Below, in pieces: positions 16,742-24,763 of a stretch of 64,000 nucleotides of DNA. Position 1 is the first letter of the stretch, and the number at the start of each line of letters is the position of its first letter. Source of the stretch: Rhodococcus sp. KRD162. GTDB lineage: Bacteria > Actinomycetota > Actinomycetes > Mycobacteriales > Mycobacteriaceae. Both the position numbers and the translations under genes were made by a program. The stretch is taken from contig NZ_JABFAU010000016.1 in assembly GCF_017168335.1 (NCBI RefSeq), positions 139,084-203,083 of the forward strand. Direction: 5' to 3'. Under the pieces are notes generated by a model. The model saw only the letters and a program-made list of their open reading frames with translations. It was not told where the DNA came from and did no database searches.

Positions 16742-17194
16742 GTCTCGGGCCTTGTCCTTGGATGTGGCACGTAGCACTTCGGAGATGCACTGATGCAGCA
16801 GACATTTCGTGACTACAGCGTGAAAGGTCCGTTGGCTCGGAATAGTGGCGCGACCCGAAGTGAGTACATCAACGCGTTTGCCTTGATGCCTGCGGTCGGG
16901 CTGGGGTTTCTCGCTGCGGAGATTGTTGTGAACTCGGGGGTCGACGGCCGTGGACTTCGCAGTAGGTTGCGCGGCCGGTGCGGTCACGGGCCTTCTATAT
17001 CTGTACGTCGCCTACAAAGTCGTGCAGCGCGGTAAGTCATGATTGTCCATCTCGACAACGGTGTTTCAGTGACGCCGTCTCCGACGGATTGGCAACGGCA
17101 GATTGTTTGAGCGGTGACGGGACCTGTTGTCACCGCCCAAAGCTATGAGGTGTCTCTGCGCACTCATGCGATTCTGACGCCATTCGTGACTATC
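16742..17194. other. Gene-poor stretch with tiny open frames
   Basis: No convincing full-length gene is present. Short plus-strand frames encode single hydrophobic segments, for example a 30-residue frame at 16950-17042 (GAVTGLLYLYVAYKVV). Its stop overlaps the ATG of a 23-residue frame at 17039-17110. They may be relics of the same decayed insertion as the flanking pseudogenes. Confidence 0.4.
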
Positions 17195-17500
17195 TCACGT
17201 GGTCCAGTAGGTGATATAAAGTGCGAATAAAACGACGAAGATTATCAGACCACCGCCCGCCATGGCCAGTGTCCGCGCGTTGGTAATTTTGAATACTCCC
17301 TCGCCCGCTGGGATTGCGCTATGTTCGGTGATTGTGAAAGTAACCCCGAGCAGAATGAGAAACTGAAAAACCTATGCCCACCAGGGCAAGTCGAGCTTTG
17401 CCATCGTCAAGGCGGAACCCAAAGTAATGGCCAACGACACTATTGCTGCATAAACGCCTGACGGTAGGGTTAAACCCAACGGAGTCCGGACTGTCTTCAT
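17195..17500 (-). pseudogene. Frameshifted small membrane protein
   Basis: From an ATG at 17500, preceded by GGTGGA, a frame begins with PLGLTLPSGVYAAIVSLAIT and ends early at a TAG after LDLPWWA. Shifting frame just there, at a run of five T, restores QFLILLGVTFTITEHSAIP and a last helix MAGGGLIIFVVLFALYITYW, ending in TGA at 17195. The joined product would be about 100 residues with three membrane segments. Family not recognised. The break could be real or a sequencing error in the T-run. Confidence 0.5.
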
Positions 17501-17604
17501 ATCTTCCACCCCTTATTTTGGTCGATGCTCGAGGAATGTGTGCGTTGCTCAGCACGCTGCTGCTGTAATCCCGGCACCAACCGCTACGCCGCCTGTCGTT
17601 TCGG

Positions 17605-18603
17605 TCAGGGCGTACGCGTGGTTGCCAGTCGCCGCTGCGCGACGGCGACCACAGCGACGACCGCAACTCCGATGGCGAACAAAGCCAGGGCAGCGGGCCA
17701 TTCGTTGCCGATGGCCAGAAGCTCTCTGTTCTCGCCCTGCCACGGCCACAGTGCGCGCAAAGATCCCAACAGCAGGCCGGCAGCGGCGACCATCGCCAGA
17801 TCGTGGTAGTTCGCCAGCAACCACTCGAGCACTCGAACGAAGCTGACCAATCCCGCCAAGGCGCCCAGGGCGAACACGGCCAGGTATGTCAGGTTTCGCT
17901 CGTCGACGGCCGTGAGCGTCGGCGCATACAGGCCGATGACCAGAAGAAAGAACGACCCTGATACGCCTGGAAGCACGAGCGCACAAATTGCGATCGTCGC
18001 GGCGAAGAACACCAGAATCAACGACGGGTTCGACGCCTCGGCCCCGGGTAACGACGTGAGAACGATGACCCCGACAGCGAGAGCGACGAACAGTGCCACG
18101 GCAGACAGTCGGGACCGGGCGGTGGGGAAAGCGCCAGGAGTGAGCTCCATGAAGGGGATCGCCACCGACATCGCGATCATGCCCATGAACAGCGCTTTGG
18201 AATAGACGGGTTGATCCGTGACGAAATCCGCCATGATCCCCGCCACCGAGAACACCATCAGCAGCATGCCGACGCCGACCGCGAGGAGCAGCCACCAATC
18301 GACCTGACGGACCTCGGCGCGCACGTCGGACCGCGTCACCACGGCCTTGGGGATGTCCGTCAGATGCTTCGCCGACGCGATGGCCCTGGTGTAGATGCCG
18401 GTGACCAGTGCGACCGTGCCTCCGGAGACACCGGGAACCGTTTCGGCCAGACCGATCAGACCGCCGCGAACGACGTTGGCTGCCAATTCCGTCGCCGGCG
18501 GACGCCCCCTGGGAATGTCATCGAGTCCGGGTCGCTGATCCAGCCCGGGTCGATTCTGCTCGTCGTCCCCATGGTTGGAGGGCGTCTGGCGGTTCGTCGT
18601 CAT
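17605..18603 (-). CDS. DUF368 family membrane protein, putative undecaprenyl-phosphate translocase
   Basis: 332 residues with about nine membrane helices and a hydrophilic N-terminal 45 residues. It has the two DUF368 repeat signatures: GLAETVPGVSGGTVALVTGIY near residue 55 and LVLPGVSGSFFLLVIGLY near 200. Members were recently shown in other bacteria to return undecaprenyl phosphate across the membrane for cell-wall polymer synthesis. The start at 18603 (MTTNRQT) is inferred from where conserved sequence begins; no strong ribosome site is visible and longer frames exist. Confidence 0.82.
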   Translation of the reverse strand: MTTNRQTPSNHGDDEQNRPGLDQRPGLDDIPRGRPPATELAANVVRGGLIGLAETVPGVSGGTVALVTGIYTRAIASAKHLTDIPKAVVTRSDVRAEVRQVDWWLLLAVGVGMLLMVFSVAGIMADFVTDQPVYSKALFMGMIAMSVAIPFMELTPGAFPTARSRLSAVALFVALAVGVIVLTSLPGAEASNPSLILVFFAATIAICALVLPGVSGSFFLLVIGLYAPTLTAVDERNLTYLAVFALGALAGLVSFVRVLEWLLANYHDLAMVAAAGLLLGSLRALWPWQGENRELLAIGNEWPAALALFAIGVAVVAVVAVAQRRLATTRTP

Positions 18604-18850
18604 GTCCGAATCGTCCCAAACGCGTCCAGACCACCTGACACCGGCTCGGCAAGCTCCGTCTGCCGGCCCGTGCATCGGGCAGCATTCACCGTGCCTCACC
18701 AGCCGCAGACGTCGAACCTGTGCACGGTGCGTCGGAATCATCGCCGCACAGTTCGTTCATCACACGACACACTCGAGGAATTCCAGATACTCGCTTCGGC
18801 GATTCCCCGAGATGCAGCACGTAGGCAAGGCCGGGGGATGCGAACACACA

Positions 18851-19390
18851 TCAGGGCTTCGAACGCCCGCCGTCTTCCGCGGCGTCGAGTACGGACCTGA
18901 GCCAGGCTCGTTCTGCGCGACTCGTCTTGCGCGCGAACAGCAGTAGTCCACGCCGATAGACGTCGGTGACATCCTCCGCCTTCACGGCCCGGTCCTCGTC
19001 GTAGAAGAAGCTGGCTGGTTCTTCCAGGAAGTGGAGCCTCCGACGCAGTACCGCGTGTTGCTCCTCCACCGAGGGCACGAGTGACAGGAAGGTCAGCACC
19101 ACGACGAAGCGCGAAAAGTCCGAGACGTCGTTGTGCTGGGGATCGCGCAGACGAGCCGTCAGCTCGTCGCGTCCTGCGTCGGTGATGGTGAGTACGTAGC
19201 GAGCCGGTCCCGCACCGGGTTCGGAGCGGCGCTCGAGTAGACCGCTTCGATCCAGCCGTTTGATTGCGGGATACAGAGTTCCGTCGCTCACTGGTTTGGC
19301 GTAGCCGGTCAGCTGAGTTACTCGCCGTTTGAGTTCGTATCCGTGCAAGGGGCCTTCGGACAGAAACCCGAGAATTGCCAGTTCCAACAT
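18851..19390 (-). CDS. PadR-family transcriptional regulator
   Basis: 179 residues. The winged-helix N-terminus (ILGFLSEGPLHGYELKRRV, then VSDGTLYPAIKRLDRSGLLE and YVLTITDAGRDEL) is diagnostic of PadR. The longer helical C-terminus places it in the subgroup with a four-helix dimerisation domain. It is divergent from a quinone-reductase-type dehydrogenase, and a palindrome lies between them, so it probably represses that gene and itself. Confidence 0.9.
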   Translation of the reverse strand: MLELAILGFLSEGPLHGYELKRRVTQLTGYAKPVSDGTLYPAIKRLDRSGLLERRSEPGAGPARYVLTITDAGRDELTARLRDPQHNDVSDFSRFVVVLTFLSLVPSVEEQHAVLRRRLHFLEEPASFFYDEDRAVKAEDVTDVYRRGLLLFARKTSRAERAWLRSVLDAAEDGGRSKP

Positions 19391-19412
19391 GTGCCCAGTC
19401 TGTCAGGTGTAT

Positions 19413-19440
19413 CTCGATTCGATGTGTACCTCGAATCGAG
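19413..19440. promoter_or_regulatory. Palindrome, candidate PadR operator
   Basis: CTCGATTCGA (19413-19422) and TCGAATCGAG (19431-19440) are exact inverted repeats separated by eight bases. The site is 22 bases from the PadR start and upstream of the divergent dehydrogenase, the expected place for an autoregulatory operator. Confidence 0.65.
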
Positions 19441-19496
19441 GTAGTAGGGTGAGGTGACCGACGAACCAGGACTCACCTTCTTCACAAGGGACTTCC

Positions 19497-19583
19497 ATGA
19501 CAACCTTCGATCTCGAACGCACCACGCCGACTCCCGTGAATGGACCGAGGGGCGACGCAGACGCTTCGGGTACATCACGATGA
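19497..19583 (+). CDS. Short upstream frame (28 residues) overlapping the dehydrogenase start
   Basis: An ATG at 19497 with AAGGGA six bases upstream opens a 28-codon frame (TTFDLERTTPTPVNGPRGDA). It stops at TGA 19581-19583, overlapping the dehydrogenase ATG at 19580 (ATGA). The ribosome site is better than that of the dehydrogenase itself. It may be a leader peptide giving translational coupling, or the stub of a gene joined to the dehydrogenase by a deletion. Confidence 0.4.
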   Translation: MTTFDLERTTPTPVNGPRGDADASGTSR

Positions 19584-20560
19584 TCGCCGCGTGGTACGAC
19601 TCGCAAGGGGAGGCTCGGGACGTTCTCCGTTTCGGAGATATGCCCACACCCGACCCGGGACCTGGCGAGGTTCGTGTGCGCTTGTCGTTGTCCTCGGTCA
19701 ACCCGGGTGACACCAAGAAGCGGCGAGGGTGGCTCGGCTCGACGATGCCGTATCCGCGGGTGGTGCCCCACAGCGACGGAGCCGGGTACATCGACGCGGT
19801 GGGGGAGGGCATCGAGCGAACGCGCGTGGGCGAGCACGTGTGGGTGTTCGGCGCGCAGTCCTATCGTGCGCTCGGCACTGCCGCGCAATTCACCGTCGTG
19901 CCGGCCTGGCAGGCGATCGGTCTGCCGGATTCGGTGGAGCCTGAACTCGCTGCCTGTCTCGGAATTCCGGGCATCACGGCGCACCGGGCAGTGTTCGGTG
20001 ACGGTGCGGTCGCCGGGAAGACGGTCGTGGTCCACGGCGTGTTGGGCGGCGTTGGCTCACTGGCTGCGCAGTTGGCTCGGTGGAACGGGGCGAGAGTGAT
20101 CGGAACTGTTCGCACCGAGGCGGACGCGGGTCTTGCCCGTGCCCACGGCACCGACAACGTCGTGGTGTTGAGCGATGACGAAGCAGTGACGCATGTGCGG
20201 GAGCTCGCCGGAGGTGGCGTCGACCGCATTGTCGAAGTGTCGTTTTCCGACAACATAAACTTCGATGCAGCAATTGCCAAGAACGGCACAGTGATTGCCG
20301 CCTACGGAACCCGCGAGGGCCATCCGAAACTGCCGTTCTGGCCAATGTTGTTCGACAACATCACCGTTCGTCTACTGGGCAGCGACGATTTCTCACAGGA
20401 GGTGAAGTCGGCCGCAGCTGTGGACTTGACCGAGGCTGCTTCCATCGGTGCGCTGTCCATCGCCGTCGGCGACCCGATGCCTCTGGATCGCGTCGCCGAC
20501 GCTCATGACCGTGTCGACGCGGGTACTCGGACACGCGTGCTGCTGCAGATCCCCGAGTAG
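19580..20560 (+). CDS. NADPH:quinone reductase-type zinc-independent dehydrogenase (MDR family)
   Basis: 326 residues. It has the GroES-like N-domain opening AAWYDSQGEARDVLRFG and a Rossmann motif VVVHGVLGGVGSLAAQLA near residue 155. It lacks the zinc-binding cysteines of true alcohol dehydrogenases, so it belongs with quinone oxidoreductases and zeta-crystallins that reduce quinones or enones with NADPH. I chose MIAAWYD as the start because family members begin there; it overlaps the stop of a short upstream frame. Regulation by the divergent PadR is likely. Confidence 0.85.
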   Translation: MIAAWYDSQGEARDVLRFGDMPTPDPGPGEVRVRLSLSSVNPGDTKKRRGWLGSTMPYPRVVPHSDGAGYIDAVGEGIERTRVGEHVWVFGAQSYRALGTAAQFTVVPAWQAIGLPDSVEPELAACLGIPGITAHRAVFGDGAVAGKTVVVHGVLGGVGSLAAQLARWNGARVIGTVRTEADAGLARAHGTDNVVVLSDDEAVTHVRELAGGGVDRIVEVSFSDNINFDAAIAKNGTVIAAYGTREGHPKLPFWPMLFDNITVRLLGSDDFSQEVKSAAAVDLTEAASIGALSIAVGDPMPLDRVADAHDRVDAGTRTRVLLQIPE

Positions 20561-20618
20561 TCGGCCGCGATGGGTCGAGAAGCCTCAGGAATCTGCAGCA
20601 GTTCGGTGCCGGATCCGG

Positions 20619-21977
20619 TCAGGGCCGACGAGTGGGATCCGCGGCCGCGTCGGTAAGCGGTCGATCGTCGATGGAGTTCGGCAGCGGCTGCCGGCTTCGA
20701 GGCCGCGGAACGGCTACGGCAACGATCGCTCCGGCGAGTCCGACGATCGCGAAGCTGTAGAAGTTCCAGTCGACGCCGCTGGCGCGATCGAGAACGAATG
20801 CTCCGAGGGTCGGGCCGGCGATGGCCCCGAGGCGTCCTACCGACAGGGCCCAGGCCAGTGCACTGCTGCGGTTTTCGGGATCGTAGACGGAGAGGATGAA
20901 GGCATTGGCCAGGATCTGAGAGCCGATGAACCCGAAACCGCTGACGAACATCAATACGAACATCACCGGGGTGGGCGGGGAGAGACTCATCAGCACCAGG
21001 CTCACGGTGCCGGTCAGGAACGCTGCCACTACCACGATGCGTGGTCCGAATCTGTCGGCTACGGGCCCGGCTGCGATGACTCCGACGAACACGCCGAGCC
21101 ACATTGCGGCAGTCTGCATCAATGCGGAGCCGAGTGAGTATCCGGCAGCCTGCATGATCGAGGGCAGCCAGGCGCTGATGCCGAAGACGAGCAGCAGTCC
21201 GCAGAACGACATCACCCAGGCGAGGATCGTGGTGGGGGCGAGGCGACGCGTCAGCAGCGGGCCGAGGCCGAGGAACCGTCCGGCGGATGTGTTCGTCACC
21301 ATCGGTTCGTGGGCGAGTCCGTAGAGGTTCTCGACCTGCTTCGCGTCGGCGTCGCGGCCGGTGAGGCGCAAGTGGAACGGGCTCTCGGGCAACCGGAACA
21401 TCAACGGCAGAGCAATGAGCGGCAGGATGACCCCGACGAGGTACAGCCAGTGGTAGGAGACCTCGGGGAGTAGTGCGGCCCCGAGGAGCGGAGCGGCGAG
21501 TGCGCCGATTGCGTATCCGCTCATCATCAGTCCGATGTGCCTGGCGCGACGCCCTGGTTCGCTGAGGTCTGCAACATAGGCGTTCAGGGTGGGCAGGACG
21601 ACGCCGAGACCGAGGCCGACGACCAACCGTCCGAGCCCGAATATCTCACCGGTTGTTGCGATTGTGGACAGCAGCATGCCGAAGGTGAAGATGACGATCG
21701 ATCCGAGTAGCAGCTTGCGGGGTCCGAATCGGTGCATCACGGCTCCGGCGAAGGCTGCTCCGACGAGCATGCCGACGCCGACGAGGGAGCCGATGGTTCC
21801 GGCCGATGCCCTGTCGATGCCCAGTGACGGCGTCTGCAGTAGGACGGGAACAGTGGCTCCGTAGATCGCGAGATCGAAACCTTCGAGGGTGGCGACGAGC
21901 CAGGTCACGTACAGCATTCTTCGGGTGGCGCGGGGCAGGCTGCGCCCCTGTGTGTTCGGTGTTGTCGAGCTACTCAC
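20619..21977 (-). CDS. tsdT: Aromatic-acid:H+ symporter, gamma-resorcylate transporter TsdT
   Basis: 452 residues, 12 membrane helices, major facilitator superfamily. The first helix carries TLEGFDLAIYGATVPVLL, a variant of the AAHS motif whose acidic residue is needed for aromatic acid uptake, followed by GMLVGAAFAGAVMHRFGPRK. In R. jostii RHA1 the homologous gene of the tsd cluster takes up gamma-resorcylate. The start is the GTG at 21977, preceded by AGGAGA; upstream in-frame ATGs lie in the regulatory region. The hydrolase gene tsdX that follows tsdT in RHA1 is absent: a quinone-reductase-type gene is here instead. Confidence 0.88.
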   Translation of the reverse strand: MSSSTTPNTQGRSLPRATRRMLYVTWLVATLEGFDLAIYGATVPVLLQTPSLGIDRASAGTIGSLVGVGMLVGAAFAGAVMHRFGPRKLLLGSIVIFTFGMLLSTIATTGEIFGLGRLVVGLGLGVVLPTLNAYVADLSEPGRRARHIGLMMSGYAIGALAAPLLGAALLPEVSYHWLYLVGVILPLIALPLMFRLPESPFHLRLTGRDADAKQVENLYGLAHEPMVTNTSAGRFLGLGPLLTRRLAPTTILAWVMSFCGLLLVFGISAWLPSIMQAAGYSLGSALMQTAAMWLGVFVGVIAAGPVADRFGPRIVVVAAFLTGTVSLVLMSLSPPTPVMFVLMFVSGFGFIGSQILANAFILSVYDPENRSSALAWALSVGRLGAIAGPTLGAFVLDRASGVDWNFYSFAIVGLAGAIVAVAVPRPRSRQPLPNSIDDRPLTDAAADPTRRP

Positions 21978-22112
21978 GTGTATCTCCTGTCGAGGCAAAG
22001 TCGTTGGTGCGCAGCTGATGCCGACCTGCGGCGTCGATCGGCGCGGCGCGTGCTGCGCGGTCGGCTCGACGCCCGTATGGCGCAGATCACAGTTCAACAT
22101 AAGGAAATGAGT

Positions 22113-22128
22113 TGCGCAATAGTGAATC
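22113..22128 (-). promoter_or_regulatory. Candidate TsdR operator, tsdT side
   Basis: On the minus strand this reads GATTCACTATTGCGCA. It shares the pattern GATTCACyAwTryGCA with a site upstream of tsdB (23035-23050), and both read toward the gene they would control. In RHA1, TsdR is known to bind both corresponding intergenic regions; that these particular bases are the site is my inference. Confidence 0.45.
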
Positions 22129-22161
22129 CGAAATTGCTTCGGCAAGCCAGGGGATGACGCC

Positions 22162-22989
22162 TCAGGCGGGCCGCTCGTTCGCTGCCCTCGAGCTGCCGAA
22201 ACCCTCGGATATCGCCTCGGTGGCGCGCAACAACTCCTCGGTGGCCGTGGCGATCACCTCGTCGGTGCCGATCTTCGCCGGAATCGCCACTGCTACCACC
22301 AGTGGAATGGACTGGCCTGCAGGAAATACCGGGGCTGCTATCGACATCACCCCTGGAATCACCTCGCCGGAAATCCTCGCGACACCCTGTGTCCGAACGC
22401 GCGAGCGGAGCGCCGCCACCTCGTTCTCGCCGGGTGCGGCGGCACCCATGGACTCGAGCTCGTCGCGCAGGAACGGCGCGATCATGGTCTCGGGCAGATG
22501 TGCGAGGTAGACGTGGCCGATGGCAGAGGTCAGCAGTGGCATCGTCGACCCAACGCGGATGGTGATCGGCAGCGCGTGTGCGCCGTAATCCCATCGGACC
22601 AGGACCGGACCGTGGTCTCCCCAGACGGCCAGGTTGATCGAATGGCCGGTGCGATCACGCAGGGTCGGTAGGTGCTCCGAGGCGACGCTGACGTCATCCA
22701 TTCGGCGCAGGGATTCGATGCCGAGCCGCCGCATTGCCGGCCCGAAGTCGTACAAGCCCGATCGGCCCGACTGCACGATCAGCCCGGCCCGTCCGAGGCT
22801 GACCAGGTAACGGTGGACTTTGCTCGCTGCCATGCCCGAGGCGTTCGCAATCTGGGTCAGGCTCATCGGCCCGAGGCCTCGCTCCAGCGCTTCGATCACG
22901 GCCATCGCGAGTTCGACCGACTGAATGCCCTGGCGAGCGCCCGGGCGATCGGAAGCATCTACGGAATCGGAGTCTGGGGTATCGGTCAC
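22162..22989 (-). CDS. tsdR: IclR-family repressor of gamma-resorcylate catabolism, TsdR
   Basis: 275 residues. An N-terminal winged helix (SVELAMAVIEALERG, then MSLTQIANASGMAASKVHRYL) is followed by an IclR effector domain (GHSINLAVWGDHGPVLV, then VGSTMPLLTSAIGHVYLAHLP). It lies between tsdT and the divergent tsdBADC operon, as in R. jostii RHA1, where TsdR represses both units until gamma-resorcylate binds it. Confidence 0.88.
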   Translation of the reverse strand: MTDTPDSDSVDASDRPGARQGIQSVELAMAVIEALERGLGPMSLTQIANASGMAASKVHRYLVSLGRAGLIVQSGRSGLYDFGPAMRRLGIESLRRMDDVSVASEHLPTLRDRTGHSINLAVWGDHGPVLVRWDYGAHALPITIRVGSTMPLLTSAIGHVYLAHLPETMIAPFLRDELESMGAAAPGENEVAALRSRVRTQGVARISGEVIPGVMSIAAPVFPAGQSIPLVVAVAIPAKIGTDEVIATATEELLRATEAISEGFGSSRAANERPA

Positions 22990-23034
22990 GGATCCACCCT
23001 AGGCACTTGCGGCCGTTTCAACTCCGTCACCGTA

Positions 23035-23050
23035 GATTCACCAATATGCA
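23035..23050 (+). promoter_or_regulatory. Candidate TsdR operator, tsdB side
   Basis: GATTCACCAATATGCA directly abuts the putative -35 element of tsdB (23051). It matches the tsdT-side site over GATTCAC plus GCA and intervening positions. Binding here would block polymerase. Confidence 0.5.
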
Positions 23051-23079
23051 TTGACTTCACTAATAATGAACTCTAACGT
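23051..23079 (+). promoter_or_regulatory. Promoter of tsdBADC
   Basis: TTGACT at 23051-23056 and TAACGT at 23074-23079 are spaced by 17 bases, a good sigma-70-type match. It lies 53 bases before the tsdB start and downstream of the candidate TsdR site. Confidence 0.55.
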
Positions 23080-23131
23080 GTGGTTGCAATCACATTCGAC
23101 GACGGAACGTCACAGCGAGAGGAGCAGCACC

Positions 23132-24721
23132 ATGTCTGCTTTCGAACCAACGCAGTCCAGCAGCGACACGACGGCCGATGTCGTAGTCGTCGGCTGCGGT
23201 CCAACCGGCATGGTGCTGGCCGCCCTTCTCGGACGTCAGGGACGCAGCGTGGTGGTCCTGGAGCGCTACAGCGGTCTCTACAACCTGCCGCGAGCGGCAG
23301 CGTTCGACGACGAAACGATGCGCACCTTCCAGAAGCTCGGTATCGCGGAGAAGATGCTGCCGGGCGTCAACGTCCAGCGCGGCTATATCTGGGTCAATGC
23401 CCAGGACGAGGTTCTGCTCGACATCGAATACGACAACCCGGGTCGCAGTGGGTGGCCGTCGCAGTACATGATGCACCAACCGCACGTCGAGACAGTGCTC
23501 GACGAGTTGCTGACCTCCCTGCCGACTGTCGAGGTACGGCGCGGTCACACCGTGACCGGGATCGAACAATCCGCTTCGAGGACAACCGTTCTCGCCACCG
23601 ACGCCGAGGGGCGGACCGTCCGCGTCGACACCGAGTTCGTCGTCGGCTGCGACGGCGGCAACGGAATCGTCAGGGAGGTCATCGGCGGGGATCTCGACGA
23701 CTACGGATTCTTCGAGAACTGGCTGGTGTGCGACTTCGAATTGACTCGCGACGTTCCGACCCTTCCCACGTTCCGTCAGGTCTGCGACCCCGCCGAGCCG
23801 ATCGCGATCGTGAACATCGGACCGCGCCACCACCGGTTCTCGTTCCGCCTCGACAGCGGCGCGCAACGAGACGAGGTGGTGCAGCAGGACAGAGTGTGGT
23901 CCCGCCTGTCGGCATACCTGACCCCCGAGGACGCCGAGCTCGTCCGCGTCGCGAACTACACGTTCCGATCGTGCATCTCCTCGAAGTGGCGCGCAGGCAA
24001 CATCTTTCTGGCCGGCGACGCTGCACATCAGATGCCGCCCTTTCTCGCACAGGGCATGGTCTCCGGTATCCGAGATGCCCGAAACCTGGCGTGGAAGCTC
24101 GACATGGTGCTCTCCGGGCATCCTGACGCGCTCCTGGAGAGCTACCAAGCCGAACGAGAACCGCACGTACGATTCATCACCGAGAAAGCGATCGAACTGG
24201 GCCGCGTCCAGACGATGCGAGATCCCGTCCTCGCCGCCGAACGTGACGCGCGAATGATTGCCGCTCGCAAAGCCAACCAGAAGCCGGACAAGCTGCAGTA
24301 CCCGGCACTGTCCGGCGGTGTGATCGCCAACAGCGGCGACATCTTTCCCCAGGGATTGGTCTCGACGCCGTCCCGCACGGCATTGTTCGACGAGGTCGCC
24401 GGAACCGGATGGCTGGTGGTATCGGACGGAACCGCTCCGCTGCAGGCCATTTCGGTCGAGGAGCGGAAACGGTTCGCAGAGATGGGCGGCAAGGAGATCG
24501 TCTTCGGACTGTCCTCGATGTTCGACGGTGCGCCGACCTCCGACACCGGTGGTGTGTACACCCGTTGGTTCGACGCACAGAAATGCGTCGCAGCAATCGT
24601 GCGGCCCGACGGCTACCTCTACGGAATCGCCCACACCGGCGGCGAACTGGCCGCGTTGATGTCCGGCCTCATGGAGGCGATTGCACCGGCCGAGTCAGCG
24701 CTGTTGGCCACGTCCGCCTGA
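23132..24721 (+). CDS. tsdB: Resorcinol 4-hydroxylase, FAD-dependent (TsdB)
   Basis: 529 residues, class A flavoprotein monooxygenase of the PheA/MhpA group. It has VVVVGCGPTGMVLAALLGRQG (FAD Rossmann) near residue 20, GCDGGNGIVRE near 175, and FLAGDAAHQMPPFLAQGM near 290. The RHA1 homologue is a single-component NADH-dependent enzyme turning resorcinol into hydroxyquinol. It is the first gene of tsdBADC; the start at 23132 is preceded by GAGAGGAG. The monooxygenase call is certain; the substrate rests on gene context. Confidence 0.88.
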   Translation: MSAFEPTQSSSDTTADVVVVGCGPTGMVLAALLGRQGRSVVVLERYSGLYNLPRAAAFDDETMRTFQKLGIAEKMLPGVNVQRGYIWVNAQDEVLLDIEYDNPGRSGWPSQYMMHQPHVETVLDELLTSLPTVEVRRGHTVTGIEQSASRTTVLATDAEGRTVRVDTEFVVGCDGGNGIVREVIGGDLDDYGFFENWLVCDFELTRDVPTLPTFRQVCDPAEPIAIVNIGPRHHRFSFRLDSGAQRDEVVQQDRVWSRLSAYLTPEDAELVRVANYTFRSCISSKWRAGNIFLAGDAAHQMPPFLAQGMVSGIRDARNLAWKLDMVLSGHPDALLESYQAEREPHVRFITEKAIELGRVQTMRDPVLAAERDARMIAARKANQKPDKLQYPALSGGVIANSGDIFPQGLVSTPSRTALFDEVAGTGWLVVSDGTAPLQAISVEERKRFAEMGGKEIVFGLSSMFDGAPTSDTGGVYTRWFDAQKCVAAIVRPDGYLYGIAHTGGELAALMSGLMEAIAPAESALLATSA

Positions 24722-24763
24722 CACCACACTTTCGTACCGACCGACACCACCCGAGGAGAGACC

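Noticed and set aside
19454-19579. 42-residue N-terminal extension of the quinone reductase
   Set aside because: Its sequence is Arg-rich and unlike any family N-terminus; homologues begin with MxAAWY.
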